Made by a program: the position numbers and the translations under genes
Assembly: GCA_016179685.1 (NCBI GenBank)
Contig: JACPCR010000092.1
Location: forward strand, 1 to 64,000
Length of the DNA: 64,000 nt
Direction: 5' to 3'
From: Planctomycetota bacterium
Lineage (GTDB): Bacteria; Planctomycetota; PUPC01; JACPCR01
The notes under the pieces: generated by a model
What the model was told of the DNA's origin: nothing
Database searches by the model: none
The model's input: only the letters and a program-made list of their open reading frames with translations
Shown: positions 17,278-26,346 of the stretch, piece by piece
How the letters are laid out: the number at the start of each line of letters is the position of its first letter
Numbering within the stretch: the first letter of the stretch is position 1

Positions 17278-17397
17278 TCTCGAAATCACGCGGTTCGCCG
17301 TTGGCGAAGAGCCGGGGATTTGCTATCTTTTTTGACCCCGTCCGCCGGCGGTTGGACACGACAGAACTCGTGGGTAGCCGAAAGGCGGCCAGTGGAT

Positions 17398-17470
17398 GCG
17401 CCCTTAGCTCAGTCGGTAGAGCAGCTGATTCTTAATCAGCGGGCCGCAGGTTCGAGTCCTGCAGGGCGCA
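17398..17470 (+). tRNA. tRNA-Lys (CTT)
   Basis: A complete 73-nt cloverleaf. The acceptor GCGCCCT pairs with AGGGCGC, the anticodon arm is GCTGA-TTCTTAA-TCAGC with anticodon CTT, and the T-arm contains GGTTCGAGTCC. The discriminator is A and CCA is not encoded. First of three clustered tRNAs. Confidence 0.95.
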
Positions 17471-17493
17471 CTCGATGGGCCGGTGCCCGCAGG

Positions 17494-17521
17494 GTGAAAG
17501 AACGACAAAAATCGGTATAAT
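17494..17521 (+). promoter_or_regulatory. Possible promoter for tRNA-Leu
   Basis: TATAAT (17516-17521) matches the -10 consensus perfectly, with GTGAAA (17494-17499) 16 bp upstream as a weak -35. It ends 11 bp before the tRNA-Leu 5' end. Confidence 0.45.
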
Positions 17522-17532
17522 CTTTTCAACAT

Positions 17533-17614
17533 GCGAGAGTGGCGGAACTGGCAGACGCGCTAGACTTAGGATCTAGTACCTTATGGTTTGGGGGTTCGAG
17601 TCCCCCCTCTCGCA
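17533..17614 (+). tRNA. tRNA-Leu (TAG)
   Basis: An 82-nt class II tRNA with a long variable arm. The acceptor GCGAGAG pairs with CTCTCGC and the anticodon arm is CTAGA-CTTAGGA-TCTAG with anticodon TAG. The T-arm is GGGGGTTCGAGTCCCCC. CCA is not encoded. Confidence 0.95.
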
Positions 17615-17679
17615 CTACCCGAAGCCGGGTCAGGCCTCACGGGATGTGAGTGAACGGTCCCGCTTCGGACGCGTTCCTT

Positions 17680-17755
17680 GCGGGTGTAGCTCAGCGGCTA
17701 GAGCGATAGCTTGCCATGCTATAGGTCGTGGGTTCGAATCCCATCACCCGCTCCA
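17680..17755 (+). tRNA. tRNA-Gly (GCC)
   Basis: A 76-nt tRNA. The acceptor GCGGGTG pairs with CACCCGC and the anticodon arm is ATAGC-TTGCCAT-GCTAT with anticodon GCC. The 3' CCA is encoded, unlike in the other tRNAs of the window. A terminator follows at once. Confidence 0.95.
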
Positions 17756-17756
17756 G

Positions 17757-17788
17757 ACGCCCGGCTCGCTGGCCGGGCGTTCTTTTTG
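17757..17788 (+). terminator. Rho-independent terminator after tRNA-Gly
   Basis: ACGCCCGGC (17757-17765) pairs with GCCGGGCGT (17772-17780) and is followed by TCTTTTTG. Classic intrinsic terminator closing the tRNA cluster. Confidence 0.85.
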
Positions 17789-17824
17789 TCCATGTCCATG
17801 GTTTTCACGTGCGAGCAGTCCGGT

Positions 17825-17852
17825 TTGAACAGGGGGTGCGTTTCGTTATAAT
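17825..17852 (+). promoter_or_regulatory. Sigma-70-type promoter for tig
   Basis: TTGAAC (17825-17830) and TATAAT (17847-17852) with 16 bp spacing, 41 bp before the tig ATG and just after the tRNA-Gly terminator. Confidence 0.6.
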
Positions 17853-17893
17853 CGCAGGCTGCCGTGCGGGATTCACCGAAGGATATTGCAACC

Positions 17894-19360
17894 ATGTCAG
17901 AAACCGAAGACGATGAGGCGACGGGGGTGGTGAAAGAAGAAGCGGCGCACCCGGAAGGTGCGGAGGAGCACGACGAGGACGTTGATTTCGACGTGTGCGT
18001 CGAGGTGACGGAGCTCGGCCCCTGTTCGAAGAATGTCCGGGTGCAGATTGCTCGGCAGGACATTCAAAAGACGCTGGATGAGGCCTTCAAGAAATTGCGG
18101 AACGAGGTGATGGTGCCCGGTTTCCGAAAGGGTCGTGCTCCCCGGTGGGTTTTGGAGCGCCGTTTCGGCCGGCAGTTGAAGGATGATCTCCAGGGCAAGC
18201 TGGTGAATGCGGGCGTGCGCAAGGCTTTTCAAAAGTCGAAACTGCAGGTGATGGGGATGCCGCGGGTGGAAGAGGACAAGATTGTTCTGGATTTCGAGAA
18301 GGATTTTTATTTCGATGTGAAATGTTACGTTCGGCCGGACTTTGATCTCAACGATTACATGGGCATGGAAATCGAAATCCCGGCTTTCGAGGTGACGGAT
18401 GCAGCCGTGGAGGAGGCTTTGAAGGCGATGCTCTGGAAAGAGGGCATGTTCGAGGATGCCCCGGCGGACCACGTGGCCTCGGCGGGCGACGTGGCGGTCT
18501 GCGATGCGAAGCTCGAGGTGGAGGACGCCGTGGTCTGGGAGCAGAAGGCGCTGGATCTCCATCTCGGCGAGCGCGGCCGATCCTCCATGGTGGTCCCGGA
18601 GCTGGTCGATACGGCTCTCGGGGGAAAGTCGGGTGACGTCCGAACGGCGGCGGTGACCCTGTCCGCGAGGTATCCGGAGGAAAAGCTGAGGGGAAAAACG
18701 GGTACGCTCACCGTGCTGCTCCAAAAGGTGAAAGCACTCCAGATGCCGGAGTTCACGCTGGCCCTGGCCAAGAAGTATGGTTTCGAGGATGTGGACTCGG
18801 CGCGCCGGGTGGTCCGAGAAAGGCTGGAGGAGCGACATTCCGAGTTGACGGGAAAACTGGTCGATGAAGCGATTCGGTTGAAGCTTCTTAAGAAGGCCGC
18901 ATTCGAGTTGCCCGAGGCTCTTGTTGCGCAGGAGGTTGAGACCCGATGCGTACGGGCCCGGGATGACCTGGCGCGAAGAGGCATGGACGAGGCCAGAATG
19001 GAAGAGGAAGTAGCCCGGCTGAAGCCGGTCTGGACTGAGGAGGTTGCCCGGGAGATACGGCTCACCCTCGTGATGCAGAAGATATGTGAGAAAGAAGGCG
19101 TGAAGGTGGAAGAAGGCGACCTCGATGATCGGATCGAGGCCATGGCCCGGGAGGGGAACGAGGACCCGTTCGAATTGCGGGAGCGATATGAACAGGACGG
19201 GACGCTGGAGCTGTTGCGGTCGGAGCTGCTCCAGGATCGGACTTTTGAGCTGCTCAAGCACCATGCCGTGGTGGTGAAGAAAGAAGCGGGCCAGAACGAG
19301 CCCGACGCGTCCGCGTCGGCGGTGTCACCTGAAGCGGAGGCCCAGGCGAAGCCCATATAG
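17894..19360 (+). CDS. tig: Trigger factor (ribosome-associated chaperone)
   Basis: A 488-residue trigger factor that binds nascent chains at the ribosome exit tunnel. An acidic N-terminal extension (about 30 residues) precedes the ribosome-binding domain with signature PGFRKGRAPRWVLERRFG. The central FKBP-like domain is divergent and lacks the usual aromatic-rich FGERD-type core, so peptidyl-prolyl isomerase activity is doubtful. The C-terminal helical chaperone arms follow (from about residue 280). I chose the ATG at 17894, with AAGGAT about 8 nt upstream, over the GTG at 17864. The gene precedes clpP and clpX, the common tig-clpP-clpX order. Confidence 0.93.
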   Translation: MSETEDDEATGVVKEEAAHPEGAEEHDEDVDFDVCVEVTELGPCSKNVRVQIARQDIQKTLDEAFKKLRNEVMVPGFRKGRAPRWVLERRFGRQLKDDLQGKLVNAGVRKAFQKSKLQVMGMPRVEEDKIVLDFEKDFYFDVKCYVRPDFDLNDYMGMEIEIPAFEVTDAAVEEALKAMLWKEGMFEDAPADHVASAGDVAVCDAKLEVEDAVVWEQKALDLHLGERGRSSMVVPELVDTALGGKSGDVRTAAVTLSARYPEEKLRGKTGTLTVLLQKVKALQMPEFTLALAKKYGFEDVDSARRVVRERLEERHSELTGKLVDEAIRLKLLKKAAFELPEALVAQEVETRCVRARDDLARRGMDEARMEEEVARLKPVWTEEVAREIRLTLVMQKICEKEGVKVEEGDLDDRIEAMAREGNEDPFELRERYEQDGTLELLRSELLQDRTFELLKHHAVVVKKEAGQNEPDASASAVSPEAEAQAKPI

Positions 19361-19713
19361 ATTTTGTTCGTCCCTTCGCCGCCCTGTGACCGACGGTGCT
19401 CACGGGAGTGGATGCGAGCGCGGAGCGACGATTTTTCGAGAATGCCCTTTTTTTGTTCTGTTCTGCCGCCCCGGGCGGCGTAGGAAGCGACAGAGACGGG
19501 TTCTGGGGGACAGGGGGTGAGGCCGCGTCCATCGTCGCGGGCATGCCGCGGCGTGGCCACCCGGCTTTCTTCACCCGCGCCGGAGGGAGGCGCGGTGCAC
19601 CGTTTGCCCCGCAGGTTCCGGCTCAACGTCTCAACGGAATCCCTCTCGGAGGGGTTCGTCCGGGAGCCGCGGCGGCGGGGACGGAACGCAGCTTAAGGGA
19701 GGACCAACGCAGC
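19361..19713. other. tig-clpP intergenic region with GC-palindrome element
   Basis: This 353-bp gap contains TTTGTTCTGTTCTG followed by the palindrome CCGCCCCGGGCGG (about 19455-19482). The same arrangement occurs at about 31160-31190 upstream of moxR. Similarity extends to either side, so both may be decayed copies of one dispersed element. The clpP frame is open upstream through this stretch, but its composition is unlike ClpP and there is a good RBS only at the downstream ATG. No gene seen. Confidence 0.45.
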
Positions 19714-20319
19714 ATGATCCCGATGGTGATCGAGACCACCGGACGCGGGGAGCGCAGCTACGACATCTTTTCAAGGCTGTTGAAGGACCGGATCATCTTC
19801 ATTGGCACGCCGATCAACGACTACGTGGCGAATATTGTCATCGCCCAGTTGTTGTTCCTGCAAACGGAGAAGAAGAACCAGGACATCCACCTTTATATCA
19901 ACTCTCCAGGCGGGTCGGTGACGTCGGGGCTGGCCATTTATGACACGATGCAGTTCGTGCAATGTGACGTAGCGACCTATTGCATTGGGCAGACGGCGAG
20001 CATGGGGGCGGTGCTGCTGGCGGCAGGGACGAAGGGGAAACGTTTTGTGTTGCCCCATGCGCGTGTGATGCTTCACCAGCCTTGGGGAGGTGTCCGGGGC
20101 ACCGCCACCGACATCAGCATTCAGGCGGAAGAGATCATCACCATGCGCGAGCAGATCAACCGGATTCTGGTCAAGCACACGGGCAAGGAGCTTGGACAGA
20201 TCGAGCGGGATACGGACCGTGATTTTTACATGTCCGCGAATGAGGCGAAGGAATACGGGCTGGTGGACGAGGTGCTGGAATCGTTGAAGGGCCGGGATGC
20301 CTCTCGGCCCGACTCATGA
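19714..20319 (+). CDS. clpP: ATP-dependent Clp protease proteolytic subunit
   Basis: A 201-residue serine peptidase that forms the 14-subunit Clp proteolytic barrel and works with ClpX. The triad is intact: S96 in [12 protein letters not shown]121 in [11 protein letters not shown] and D170 in [12 protein letters not shown]. The N-terminus [20 protein letters not shown] and [17 protein letters not shown] are diagnostic. The ATG at 19714 has the strong RBS GGGAGG; the frame is open upstream but that part is not ClpP-like. clpX follows after a 568-bp gap instead of the usual tight spacing. Confidence 0.96.
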   Translation: MIPMVIETTGRGERSYDIFSRLLKDRIIFIGTPINDYVANIVIAQLLFLQTEKKNQDIHLYINSPGGSVTSGLAIYDTMQFVQCDVATYCIGQTASMGAVLLAAGTKGKRFVLPHARVMLHQPWGGVRGTATDISIQAEEIITMREQINRILVKHTGKELGQIERDTDRDFYMSANEAKEYGLVDEVLESLKGRDASRPDS

Positions 20320-20351
20320 CGGCGGCGATTGGACCAGCCTTTCGCTCGTCG

Positions 20352-20397
20352 AGTCATCGAGTTCGGAAATGCAGCCGTACTTCCGATCTCGATGACT
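20352..20397. repeat. Palindromic repeat (AGTCATCGAG hairpin)
   Basis: Perfect 10-bp arms AGTCATCGAG (20352-20361) and CTCGATGACT (20388-20397) enclose a second pairing TTCGGAA/TTCCGA. The arms match those of the hairpin at 25931-25976. It lies downstream of clpP. Confidence 0.65.
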
Positions 20398-20493
20398 TTG
20401 GGAAGCCCCGGGGAAATAGAGAGCCGCTGTCGTACCGTACTGGCCATTCGAAAAGAGTGAGGCCGGGAGGCTTTTTCGATTTCGCCGGGGTTC

Positions 20494-20551
20494 CCAGCCC
20501 GTTTCCCGGTTCAGAGCTGCCGGGGTCCCTCTGAACCGGGGAACGGGCTGG
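20494..20551. repeat. 23-bp-arm hairpin, CCCGGTTCAG family
   Basis: Left arm 20494-20516 and right arm 20529-20551 are complementary over 23 bp with one G/T wobble around a 12-nt loop. The inner arms (TTCCCGGTTCAG/CTGAACCGGG) match the hairpin at 16883-16928. It sits in the 568-bp clpP-clpX gap, which also holds the 20352 palindrome and a promoter but no gene. Confidence 0.72.
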
Positions 20552-20605
20552 AGGATGGTTTCATCTCCGTTGCAAGCGGCGGCGGGTCGAGCCCGTCCCC
20601 ATTGT

Positions 20606-20614
20606 TGTTATAAT
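20606..20614 (+). promoter_or_regulatory. Extended -10 promoter candidate for clpX
   Basis: TGTTATAAT (20606-20614) is an extended -10 (TGn plus TATAAT) downstream of the hairpins and 273 bp before the clpX ATG. No convincing -35 element. It suggests clpX can be transcribed apart from clpP. Confidence 0.4.
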
Positions 20615-20887
20615 AAGAATGGGGTTTAGGAGTTCCGATCGGCAGGGGGCTCTCCCGCTCCACGCCTGGAAGCGGGTATCTTTTCATGGCGCGGTGTGCG
20701 GGGCTTCGGGTTGGAGATGCCGTGACACCATCGCCTTGGACGCCGGATGTGACGTCATCGGGGCCCCGTGTTTGCTGGAAGGCGAACACGGCGAGGGGAG
20801 CCGGCAGGGGTGTGATCGGGCTCGATGGGGTCTGAGGCCCAGCGGGTTCCCGGGCGACATGCAGAGAACAAGGGGTAGAAACGAGTC

Positions 20888-22156
20888 ATGGGCAAACAAG
20901 GGCGCAAGGCAAGACGGCAGAGCGAGTTTTGTTCCTTCTGCAACAAGTCCTACGGCATGGTCGAGCGGATGATAGCGGGACCTGGAGACGTGTACATCTG
21001 CAATGAATGCGTGGAGGTCTGTAACACGATCCTGCGAGAGGAGCGGCACAAGGATCGGACCCAGCCCTTCCGGCAGAAACGGATACCGGCTCCCCAGGAG
21101 ATGAAGAGGGAGCTGGACCAGTATGTGATCGGGCAGGAGAAGGCGAAGAAGATTCTTTCCGTTGCGGTCCACAATCATTACAAGCGCCTGATGATCGGTG
21201 CGGCGAGCGATGTGGAGGTGGAGAAGAGCAATATCCTGCTCATCGGGCCGACGGGTACCGGCAAGACCCTTCTTGCGCGCACGCTGGCGCGCCTGCTGGA
21301 TGTTCCCTTCGCCATCGGAGATGCGACGACCCTCACGGAGGCCGGGTACGTGGGGGAGGATGTAGAGAACCTCCTGCTGCGGTTATTGCAAGTTTCGGAT
21401 TTTGACATCGCGCGGGCGCAGGAAGGCATGGTGTTCATCGACGAGATCGACAAGATTGCGAAGACTCAGCAGAACGTTTCGATCACTCGCGACGTTTCGG
21501 GGGAGGGGGTGCAACAGGCCTTACTGAAGATGCTCGAGGGTACCGTTTCGAACGTGCCGCCGCAGGGCGGCCGGAAGCATCCGGAGCAGCAGTATCTGCA
21601 AGTGGACACGCGCAACATCCTTTTCATCTGCGGTGGAAGTTTCGTGGGCCTGGAGAACATCATCAATCGGCGCATCGGTCAGGCGAGCATTGGTTTCCGC
21701 GGCGGGGTGGGGCGTGTGGATGACGAAGAGAAGCTGGGGGAGGTGCTGGCGGAGGTGGCGCCGGAGGATTTAATCCAGTTTGGAATGATTCCCGAGTTCG
21801 TGGGCCGGCTGCCCGTGGTCGCCGCGTTGAGCCCGTTGGACGAGGAGGCTTTGATCCGGGTCATGTGCGAGCCGCGCAATGCGCTCATTCGGCAGTATCA
21901 GAAGTTTTTCGAGATGGAGAACGTGGAGCTGGAGTTCACCGAGCCCGCGCTCAGGACGATCAGTCGGCTGGCCCGGGGGCGGAAGGTGGGCGCTCGGGCC
22001 TTGCGCTCGATTTTCGAGGACTTCATGCTCGACATCATGTACGAGCTTCCATCTCGCCGTGACGTTCGGAAGATTCTGATCACCCCGGAAGTGGTGAAAG
22101 GCGAGACCGCGGCTCTCCCTCCTCCGACCCATGAGGATCGCCGGGACATCGCGTAG
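20888..22156 (+). CDS. clpX: ATP-dependent Clp protease ATP-binding subunit ClpX
   Basis: A 422-residue AAA+ unfoldase that feeds substrates to ClpP. The N-terminal zinc-binding domain has CSFC (C15, C18) and CNEC (C38, C41). Walker A is GPTGTGKT (120-127) and Walker B is MVFIDEIDK (about 181-189). The pore loop GYVGEDVEN and the sensor-2 region [11 protein letters not shown] are present. The sequence has the family features needed for substrate translocation. It heads a run of closely spaced genes: cdaA starts 8 bp after its stop. Confidence 0.96.
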   Translation: MGKQGRKARRQSEFCSFCNKSYGMVERMIAGPGDVYICNECVEVCNTILREERHKDRTQPFRQKRIPAPQEMKRELDQYVIGQEKAKKILSVAVHNHYKRLMIGAASDVEVEKSNILLIGPTGTGKTLLARTLARLLDVPFAIGDATTLTEAGYVGEDVENLLLRLLQVSDFDIARAQEGMVFIDEIDKIAKTQQNVSITRDVSGEGVQQALLKMLEGTVSNVPPQGGRKHPEQQYLQVDTRNILFICGGSFVGLENIINRRIGQASIGFRGGVGRVDDEEKLGEVLAEVAPEDLIQFGMIPEFVGRLPVVAALSPLDEEALIRVMCEPRNALIRQYQKFFEMENVELEFTEPALRTISRLARGRKVGARALRSIFEDFMLDIMYELPSRRDVRKILITPEVVKGETAALPPPTHEDRRDIA

Positions 22157-22164
22157 GAAGAGGC

Positions 22165-22971
22165 ATGCTGGACTTGTTCGAACCTCTGGCCAATTGGAAA
22201 GCGGTCGTCGAGGTTCTCATTCTGGCGACGGTGCTTTACGGTTTCCTGCGGCTGCTCCAGGAATCGTTGGGGCCGAGCGTGTTACGCGGTCTGTCGTTTT
22301 TCACCGTTGTACTCCTGGTGGTGCTGTTGTTTGTGGCCCGCAAGTTCGACATGCGGGTCATCACGGCGCTTCTGACCAATTTTCCGAAGTTCATCGCGAT
22401 CGCCCTGCTGATCATTTTTCAGCCGGAGCTGAGGCGGGCCATGGTTCGTCTTGGAGAATCACCCATGCTGCGGAGGGTTTTTCGTGCAGAAGGCGACGCT
22501 CTTTCCAGCATTGTCAACGCGGTGACCACGATGTCCGAGCAGCATATTGGCGCCCTGATCGCCATCGAGCGGGACGTGCCGCTGACACCCTACGTCGACG
22601 GAGGGATCAAGATGGATTCACGGGTGACTCGCGAGCTCCTGGTGACGATCTTTTACCCCGGAACGCCTCTCCACGACGGCGCGGCGATCATCCGCGGGGA
22701 CCGTGTCATTGCTGCGGCCTGCCTGTTCCCGCTGACGGAGAATCCGGAGGTGAGTCGAGGTCTGGGGACCCGCCACCGGGCCGGGATCGGGGTGACGGAA
22801 CAGTCGGACGCCATCGCGATCATGGTCTCCGAGGAGACAGGGGCTGTCTCCGTCGCGGTGCGGGGGACTCTGACCCGCGGCATGAAGGGAGAGGAACTGG
22901 ATCGGGTGCTGCGTGAGATTTACCTGGAGAAGAAGGAATCGCCGAAGGATTCCGAGGTGAGTTCCGCGTGA
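22165..22971 (+). CDS. cdaA: Diadenylate cyclase (c-di-AMP synthase), CdaA type
   Basis: A 268-residue membrane enzyme that makes cyclic di-AMP from two ATP. Three N-terminal hydrophobic helices (about residues 10-75) precede the DAC domain, which carries the catalytic motifs LHDGAAII and GTRHRAGIGVTEQSDA and the end motif SEETGAVSVAVRG. This is the CdaA/DacA (YbbP) architecture. It overlaps the CdaR-like gene by 4 nt. The usual third partner, glmM, is not adjacent; pdxJ is there instead. Confidence 0.94.
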   Translation: MLDLFEPLANWKAVVEVLILATVLYGFLRLLQESLGPSVLRGLSFFTVVLLVVLLFVARKFDMRVITALLTNFPKFIAIALLIIFQPELRRAMVRLGESPMLRRVFRAEGDALSSIVNAVTTMSEQHIGALIAIERDVPLTPYVDGGIKMDSRVTRELLVTIFYPGTPLHDGAAIIRGDRVIAAACLFPLTENPEVSRGLGTRHRAGIGVTEQSDAIAIMVSEETGAVSVAVRGTLTRGMKGEELDRVLREIYLEKKESPKDSEVSSA

Positions 22972-24095
22972 TGAGCCGTATGAAGGAATGGATGGCATCC
23001 TGTTTGCCGGGCTGGAGTTGGTCGAGGTTGCGGAGTCTGCTGTCCCGGAACCTGCGGTCGCTGCTGTATACTCGACGTTTGCTGAAGGGGATTTCCTTGG
23101 TCTTGGCTATTCTCCTTTGGCACGCCATCAGCGCGACGGATGTGAGTTCGACGTCGCTCGATGCGGCACTGGTCGTCACCACGGACCAGGACGTTTATCT
23201 GCGCGGGGTGCCCGAAAAGGTGAAGCTGCACGTGCGCGGCCCCGCGAATAAGGTCGAAAAGTTGAGTCGCGGGCCGGGGCGCGTTTTCGCCCGTTACCGC
23301 CTGCGCCGCGAGATGCGGACGAGCCCCGTGGAATCGGTCCATATCCGTTCGCTGGCGGACCTGGATTTTGATGGATTGCCCCAGGAGGTGGACGTGGTGG
23401 GTGCGTCGCCGGACCAGTTGGAGTTCCAAGTCGAAGACCTGATCGAGCGTTACGTGCGGGTCCGGCCACGCTTCACAGGCCGGACCGCCGAGGGATTCGA
23501 GCTGGTCGAGCCGGTGCCCGTAGACCCCTCGGAGGTCGTGGTGAGGGGCCACTTTTCCCTCCTGGAGGAAGTGACGAAAGTCGGGTACCTGGAGACCCGT
23601 CCCATCCCGTTGACGGGCCGCCGGGGGTCCGACGAGTGGCAGACGTTCTACCTGGACCTCATGCAGGTGCCCGAAACGGCGTCTCCGCTGGGTGCCGGAA
23701 TGCTGACGTGCGAGGAGCCGATGGTCAAGGTGCACCTTCTGATCCGGCCGCAGGTTCAGGAACGCGTCATCCAGGGGGTGGCCATCCTGGTGATGATTCC
23801 GGCGGATTTCCCATTCCGCGTGGAACTGAAACAGGCGCGATGCGACGTGTGCATTCGGGGTCCTGAGGTCGTCCTGCGCGAGGTCCGACCGGAGGACCTG
23901 AGGCTCTTCGTGGACCTCGGAGCGGTTCGGGAAGTCGGCAAGCAGGAGGTTCTGCCGGAGGTGAAGCTTCCCGACGGAGTGCAACTTGCCCGGCCCTTGG
24001 ACGCCGTGTCGGTGGTGGTCTTTCGGAATCCGCAGGCGTCCCCTGCGGGTCGGGTCGGAGAAGAGGGGAAAACCCATGGCGACACTGGGGGTTAA
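22968..24095 (+). CDS. YbbR-domain protein (CdaR-like regulator of CdaA)
   Basis: A 375-residue protein with one N-terminal transmembrane helix ([17 protein letters not shown], about 40-56) and an extracytoplasmic region of YbbR-type repeats, for example [20 protein letters not shown] followed by [10 protein letters not shown]. YbbR/CdaR proteins bind and modulate CdaA. The ATGA overlap with cdaA supports that role. The C-terminus overlaps the pdxJ start by 20 nt. The YbbR repeats are divergent; recognition rests on the motif pattern plus neighbourhood. Confidence 0.82.
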   Translation: MMSRMKEWMASCLPGWSWSRLRSLLSRNLRSLLYTRRLLKGISLVLAILLWHAISATDVSSTSLDAALVVTTDQDVYLRGVPEKVKLHVRGPANKVEKLSRGPGRVFARYRLRREMRTSPVESVHIRSLADLDFDGLPQEVDVVGASPDQLEFQVEDLIERYVRVRPRFTGRTAEGFELVEPVPVDPSEVVVRGHFSLLEEVTKVGYLETRPIPLTGRRGSDEWQTFYLDLMQVPETASPLGAGMLTCEEPMVKVHLLIRPQVQERVIQGVAILVMIPADFPFRVELKQARCDVCIRGPEVVLREVRPEDLRLFVDLGAVREVGKQEVLPEVKLPDGVQLARPLDAVSVVVFRNPQASPAGRVGEEGKTHGDTGG

Positions 24096-24795
24096 TATCG
24101 ATCATGTGGCCACGGTGCGCCAGGCCCGCGGCGGGAGCGAGCCGGACCCGGTGGCTGCGGCGGTCTTGGCCGAGTTGGCGGGAGCGGACGGCATCACGGT
24201 GCATTTGCGGGAGGACCGCCGCCACATTCAGGACCGCGATCTCCGGCTTCTACGGCAGGCGGTCCAAACGCGTCTGAACCTGGAAATGGCCTGCTCGGAG
24301 GAAATCCTTGCCATTGCTTTGGAGGTCAAGCCCGAACAGGTGACGCTGGTTCCGGAAAGAAGGCAAGAAGTGACGACCGAGGGCGGCTTGAATGTGCCGA
24401 ACGAAGAGGCAAGGGTAACCGGGATCGTGGCACGATTGCGCTCGTCGGGTATCTGCGTCAGCCTTTTTGTGGACCCTGGGGACGAGATGATTCGTGCGTG
24501 TGCGCGGACGGGTACCGACGCCATCGAGTTGCACACCGGCCTCTATGCGAGGGCGAAGAGCGAACGGAGTGGGGATGCTCCGCTTCAGGCGCTGGAACGT
24601 GGGGCACGGCTGGCTCACGAGCTGGGACTCGGGGTGAACGCGGGGCACGGGTTGAATTACTGGAACGTGCAGCCGGTTTGCCGCCTGCCCCACGTTGAGG
24701 AGCTCAATATCGGTCATTCCATCATTTCCAGGGCGGTCCTGGTGGGGATGGAACGTGCGGTACAAGAGATGAAGGCCTTAATGCGCGAGGCATGA
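24076..24795 (+). CDS. pdxJ: Pyridoxine 5'-phosphate synthase
   Basis: A 239-residue TIM-barrel enzyme that condenses 1-deoxyxylulose 5-phosphate with 3-amino-2-oxopropyl phosphate, the last ring-forming step of DXP-dependent vitamin B6 synthesis. Signatures are [17 protein letters not shown] at the start, [39 protein letters not shown] and [11 protein letters not shown]. The ATG at 24076 gives the standard start; the longer frame upstream is overlap with the YbbR gene. It overlaps both neighbours, so it is embedded in the clpX-cdaA operon. Confidence 0.96.
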   Translation: MATLGVNIDHVATVRQARGGSEPDPVAAAVLAELAGADGITVHLREDRRHIQDRDLRLLRQAVQTRLNLEMACSEEILAIALEVKPEQVTLVPERRQEVTTEGGLNVPNEEARVTGIVARLRSSGICVSLFVDPGDEMIRACARTGTDAIELHTGLYARAKSERSGDAPLQALERGARLAHELGLGVNAGHGLNYWNVQPVCRLPHVEELNIGHSIISRAVLVGMERAVQEMKALMREA

Positions 24796-25907
24796 GCCGC
24801 TACGTCTTCGACCCATCGCGATTTCAGGTTTCTGCCCCGGTCCCGGTGACTCTGTTCGGCGAGCCGCGGGGAATTTTCGGGTTGAAACGGCTGATCATGG
24901 CCACCGATCTTCGGTTGGTGATCGAGGTGGAGCGTACCGGGAAAAGAACGGTGGAGACCGAAGGGCCTCGTGCCGGCGGATGCTGGTCGTTTCGAACCCT
25001 CATTTCGGAGGAGACGGAGGAACTGCGGACGGATGGGGTGCTTCCAGGGGTCCGCCGTGCCCTTCGCCGCCGGGGCGTCTTGCCGGGCCACGGCCATCGT
25101 TTTCATGTCGTCGATACGGGAATGGCGTGCTCGGGTCTCGAGACCGGCGCCGTAGAAACCGTATGCTGGGTAGCCGCGTTCCTCGCTGCCGCCGAGAACC
25201 CTCTCCTGGATGTGGAGGGGGAGGTGGCCCGGATTGCGGCCGAGGCGGGTCTGAAAGAGGGTGAGGAACCTTCGGATGGCCCGGCCGCGTGGGCCATCGC
25301 CGAACTAGGCGGGCTGCGGCTCTTTGACGGCTTCTCGGCTTCTCCGGCGGCGAGTTACCCTCATCGGCTCAATGGGTTTCTCGCGGGCCATTGCGGCGAT
25401 CCGGAGGATCGGAGGCCTGAGATGCGGGAGGGGCGTGCTTTGATGGAGAAGGCCTTGCGTCTCTATGCGGGATGGATCGAGAATTTCAATTTCCGTGAGG
25501 AAAGCACGGAATCGCTGTTTGCTCTCCTGCGGGAGCTTCCCGAGAAATGCGCCTTGCAGATGTATGGCAACACGGTGAGCCGAGACATTTGTCGGAGCGC
25601 GCTGGCTCTGCTGGCCGCGACCAATTTCGAGCCTCACGAGCTGGGGCGGCTGCTGGACGAGCAGCATGAGATGGACCGGGATTATCTCGGCCTCTCCACA
25701 CCGGCTATCGAACGGGTGTTCCATGCCGCGAAGCGAGCGGGGGCACTCGGGTGCACCCGGCAGGGCCTGGCAGGAGCTATTCTCATCTACGCTCCGCACC
25801 GGGAGAGGCAGGTCGCCTTGGCCGTCGAGAAGGCCGGCGGCCTGGGAATCCGCGTGAATCCGGATGGGGGCCTGCGCATTCAGTCCCTTCCAGCTTCGAA
25901 GGTCTAA
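24792..25907 (+). CDS. Divergent GHMP-family (galactokinase-like) protein
   Basis: A 371-residue protein that appears to have the GHMP kinase fold. The N-terminus [16 protein letters not shown] resembles the substrate-binding GR.NL.GEH..Y motif. The phosphate-loop region reads [18 protein letters not shown] in place of GLGSSAA, so the small residues and second Ser are altered. The C-terminal motif [19 protein letters not shown] plus [18 protein letters not shown] matches the galactokinase/mevalonate kinase end. Whether the degenerate loop still binds ATP is uncertain; the substrate is unknown. The ATG overlaps the pdxJ stop by 4 nt, making this the last gene of the clpX-cdaA-cdaR-pdxJ run. 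Confidence 0.7.
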   Translation: MSRYVFDPSRFQVSAPVPVTLFGEPRGIFGLKRLIMATDLRLVIEVERTGKRTVETEGPRAGGCWSFRTLISEETEELRTDGVLPGVRRALRRRGVLPGHGHRFHVVDTGMACSGLETGAVETVCWVAAFLAAAENPLLDVEGEVARIAAEAGLKEGEEPSDGPAAWAIAELGGLRLFDGFSASPAASYPHRLNGFLAGHCGDPEDRRPEMREGRALMEKALRLYAGWIENFNFREESTESLFALLRELPEKCALQMYGNTVSRDICRSALALLAATNFEPHELGRLLDEQHEMDRDYLGLSTPAIERVFHAAKRAGALGCTRQGLAGAILIYAPHRERQVALAVEKAGGLGIRVNPDGGLRIQSLPASKV

Positions 25908-25930
25908 CGGGGCGTTGCCTCAAGGCGACA

Positions 25931-25976
25931 AGTCATCGAACCTGGATTTGAACCCGCACTTCCGTACGCGATGACT
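25931..25976. repeat. Palindromic repeat (AGTCATCG hairpin, CCCGCACTT core)
   Basis: Arms AGTCATCG (25931-25938) and CGATGACT (25969-25976) match the 20352 hairpin; the centre AACCCGCACTTCCG resembles the cores at 26035 and 47303, linking the two families. It follows the GHMP gene stop by 24 bp. Confidence 0.6.
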
Positions 25977-26034
25977 ACCGGAAGCCGTTCACGGACCTGT
26001 TTTCGTGGAGGGGATTCGGTTTTCCGGACTTGCA

Positions 26035-26072
26035 GACGAGTTCGCAAGTGCACCCGCACTGCCGAGCTCGCC
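26035..26072. repeat. Palindromic repeat (GTGCACCCGCAC core)
   Basis: GACGAGTTCGC plus AAGTGC pairs imperfectly with GCACT plus GCCGAGCTCGCC around an ACCC-type loop. It is closely related to 47303-47348. The rest of the 439-bp gap (25908-26346) has no gene. Confidence 0.6.
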
Positions 26073-26127
26073 ACCGAGTGTGGTTCGAGTGATCCGAGCA
26101 GAAACAGGGTACGGCAAGCGCTTCGCC

Positions 26128-26157
26128 TTGGGCGGGAGGAAGCACTTGCGCTAGAAT
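26128..26157 (+). promoter_or_regulatory. Possible promoter for the 1572-residue protein gene
   Basis: TTGGGC (26128-26133) and TAGAAT (26152-26157) with 18 bp between, about 190 bp before the ATG at 26347. The -35 is weak. Confidence 0.3.
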
Positions 26158-26346
26158 AGAAGGGCGTGGCATGAGCAACCCCGGGTATTCCGAGGTGACG
26201 ACGGGTGCCCCGGAGGGGCGCTCGGGTCAGAAAATACCCGCGGGAGTCGCCGGCGTCATGGATGGATGCGCGTCCATCGGAGATGTCGGACTCCCATCCT
26301 GGAAACTCCATCGTAGCGAGGGACGGGCATCTGGCCGGGAGCGACC

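Noticed and set aside
17897-19264. 455-codon minus-strand open frame
   Set aside because: Antisense to tig, which has clear family motifs.
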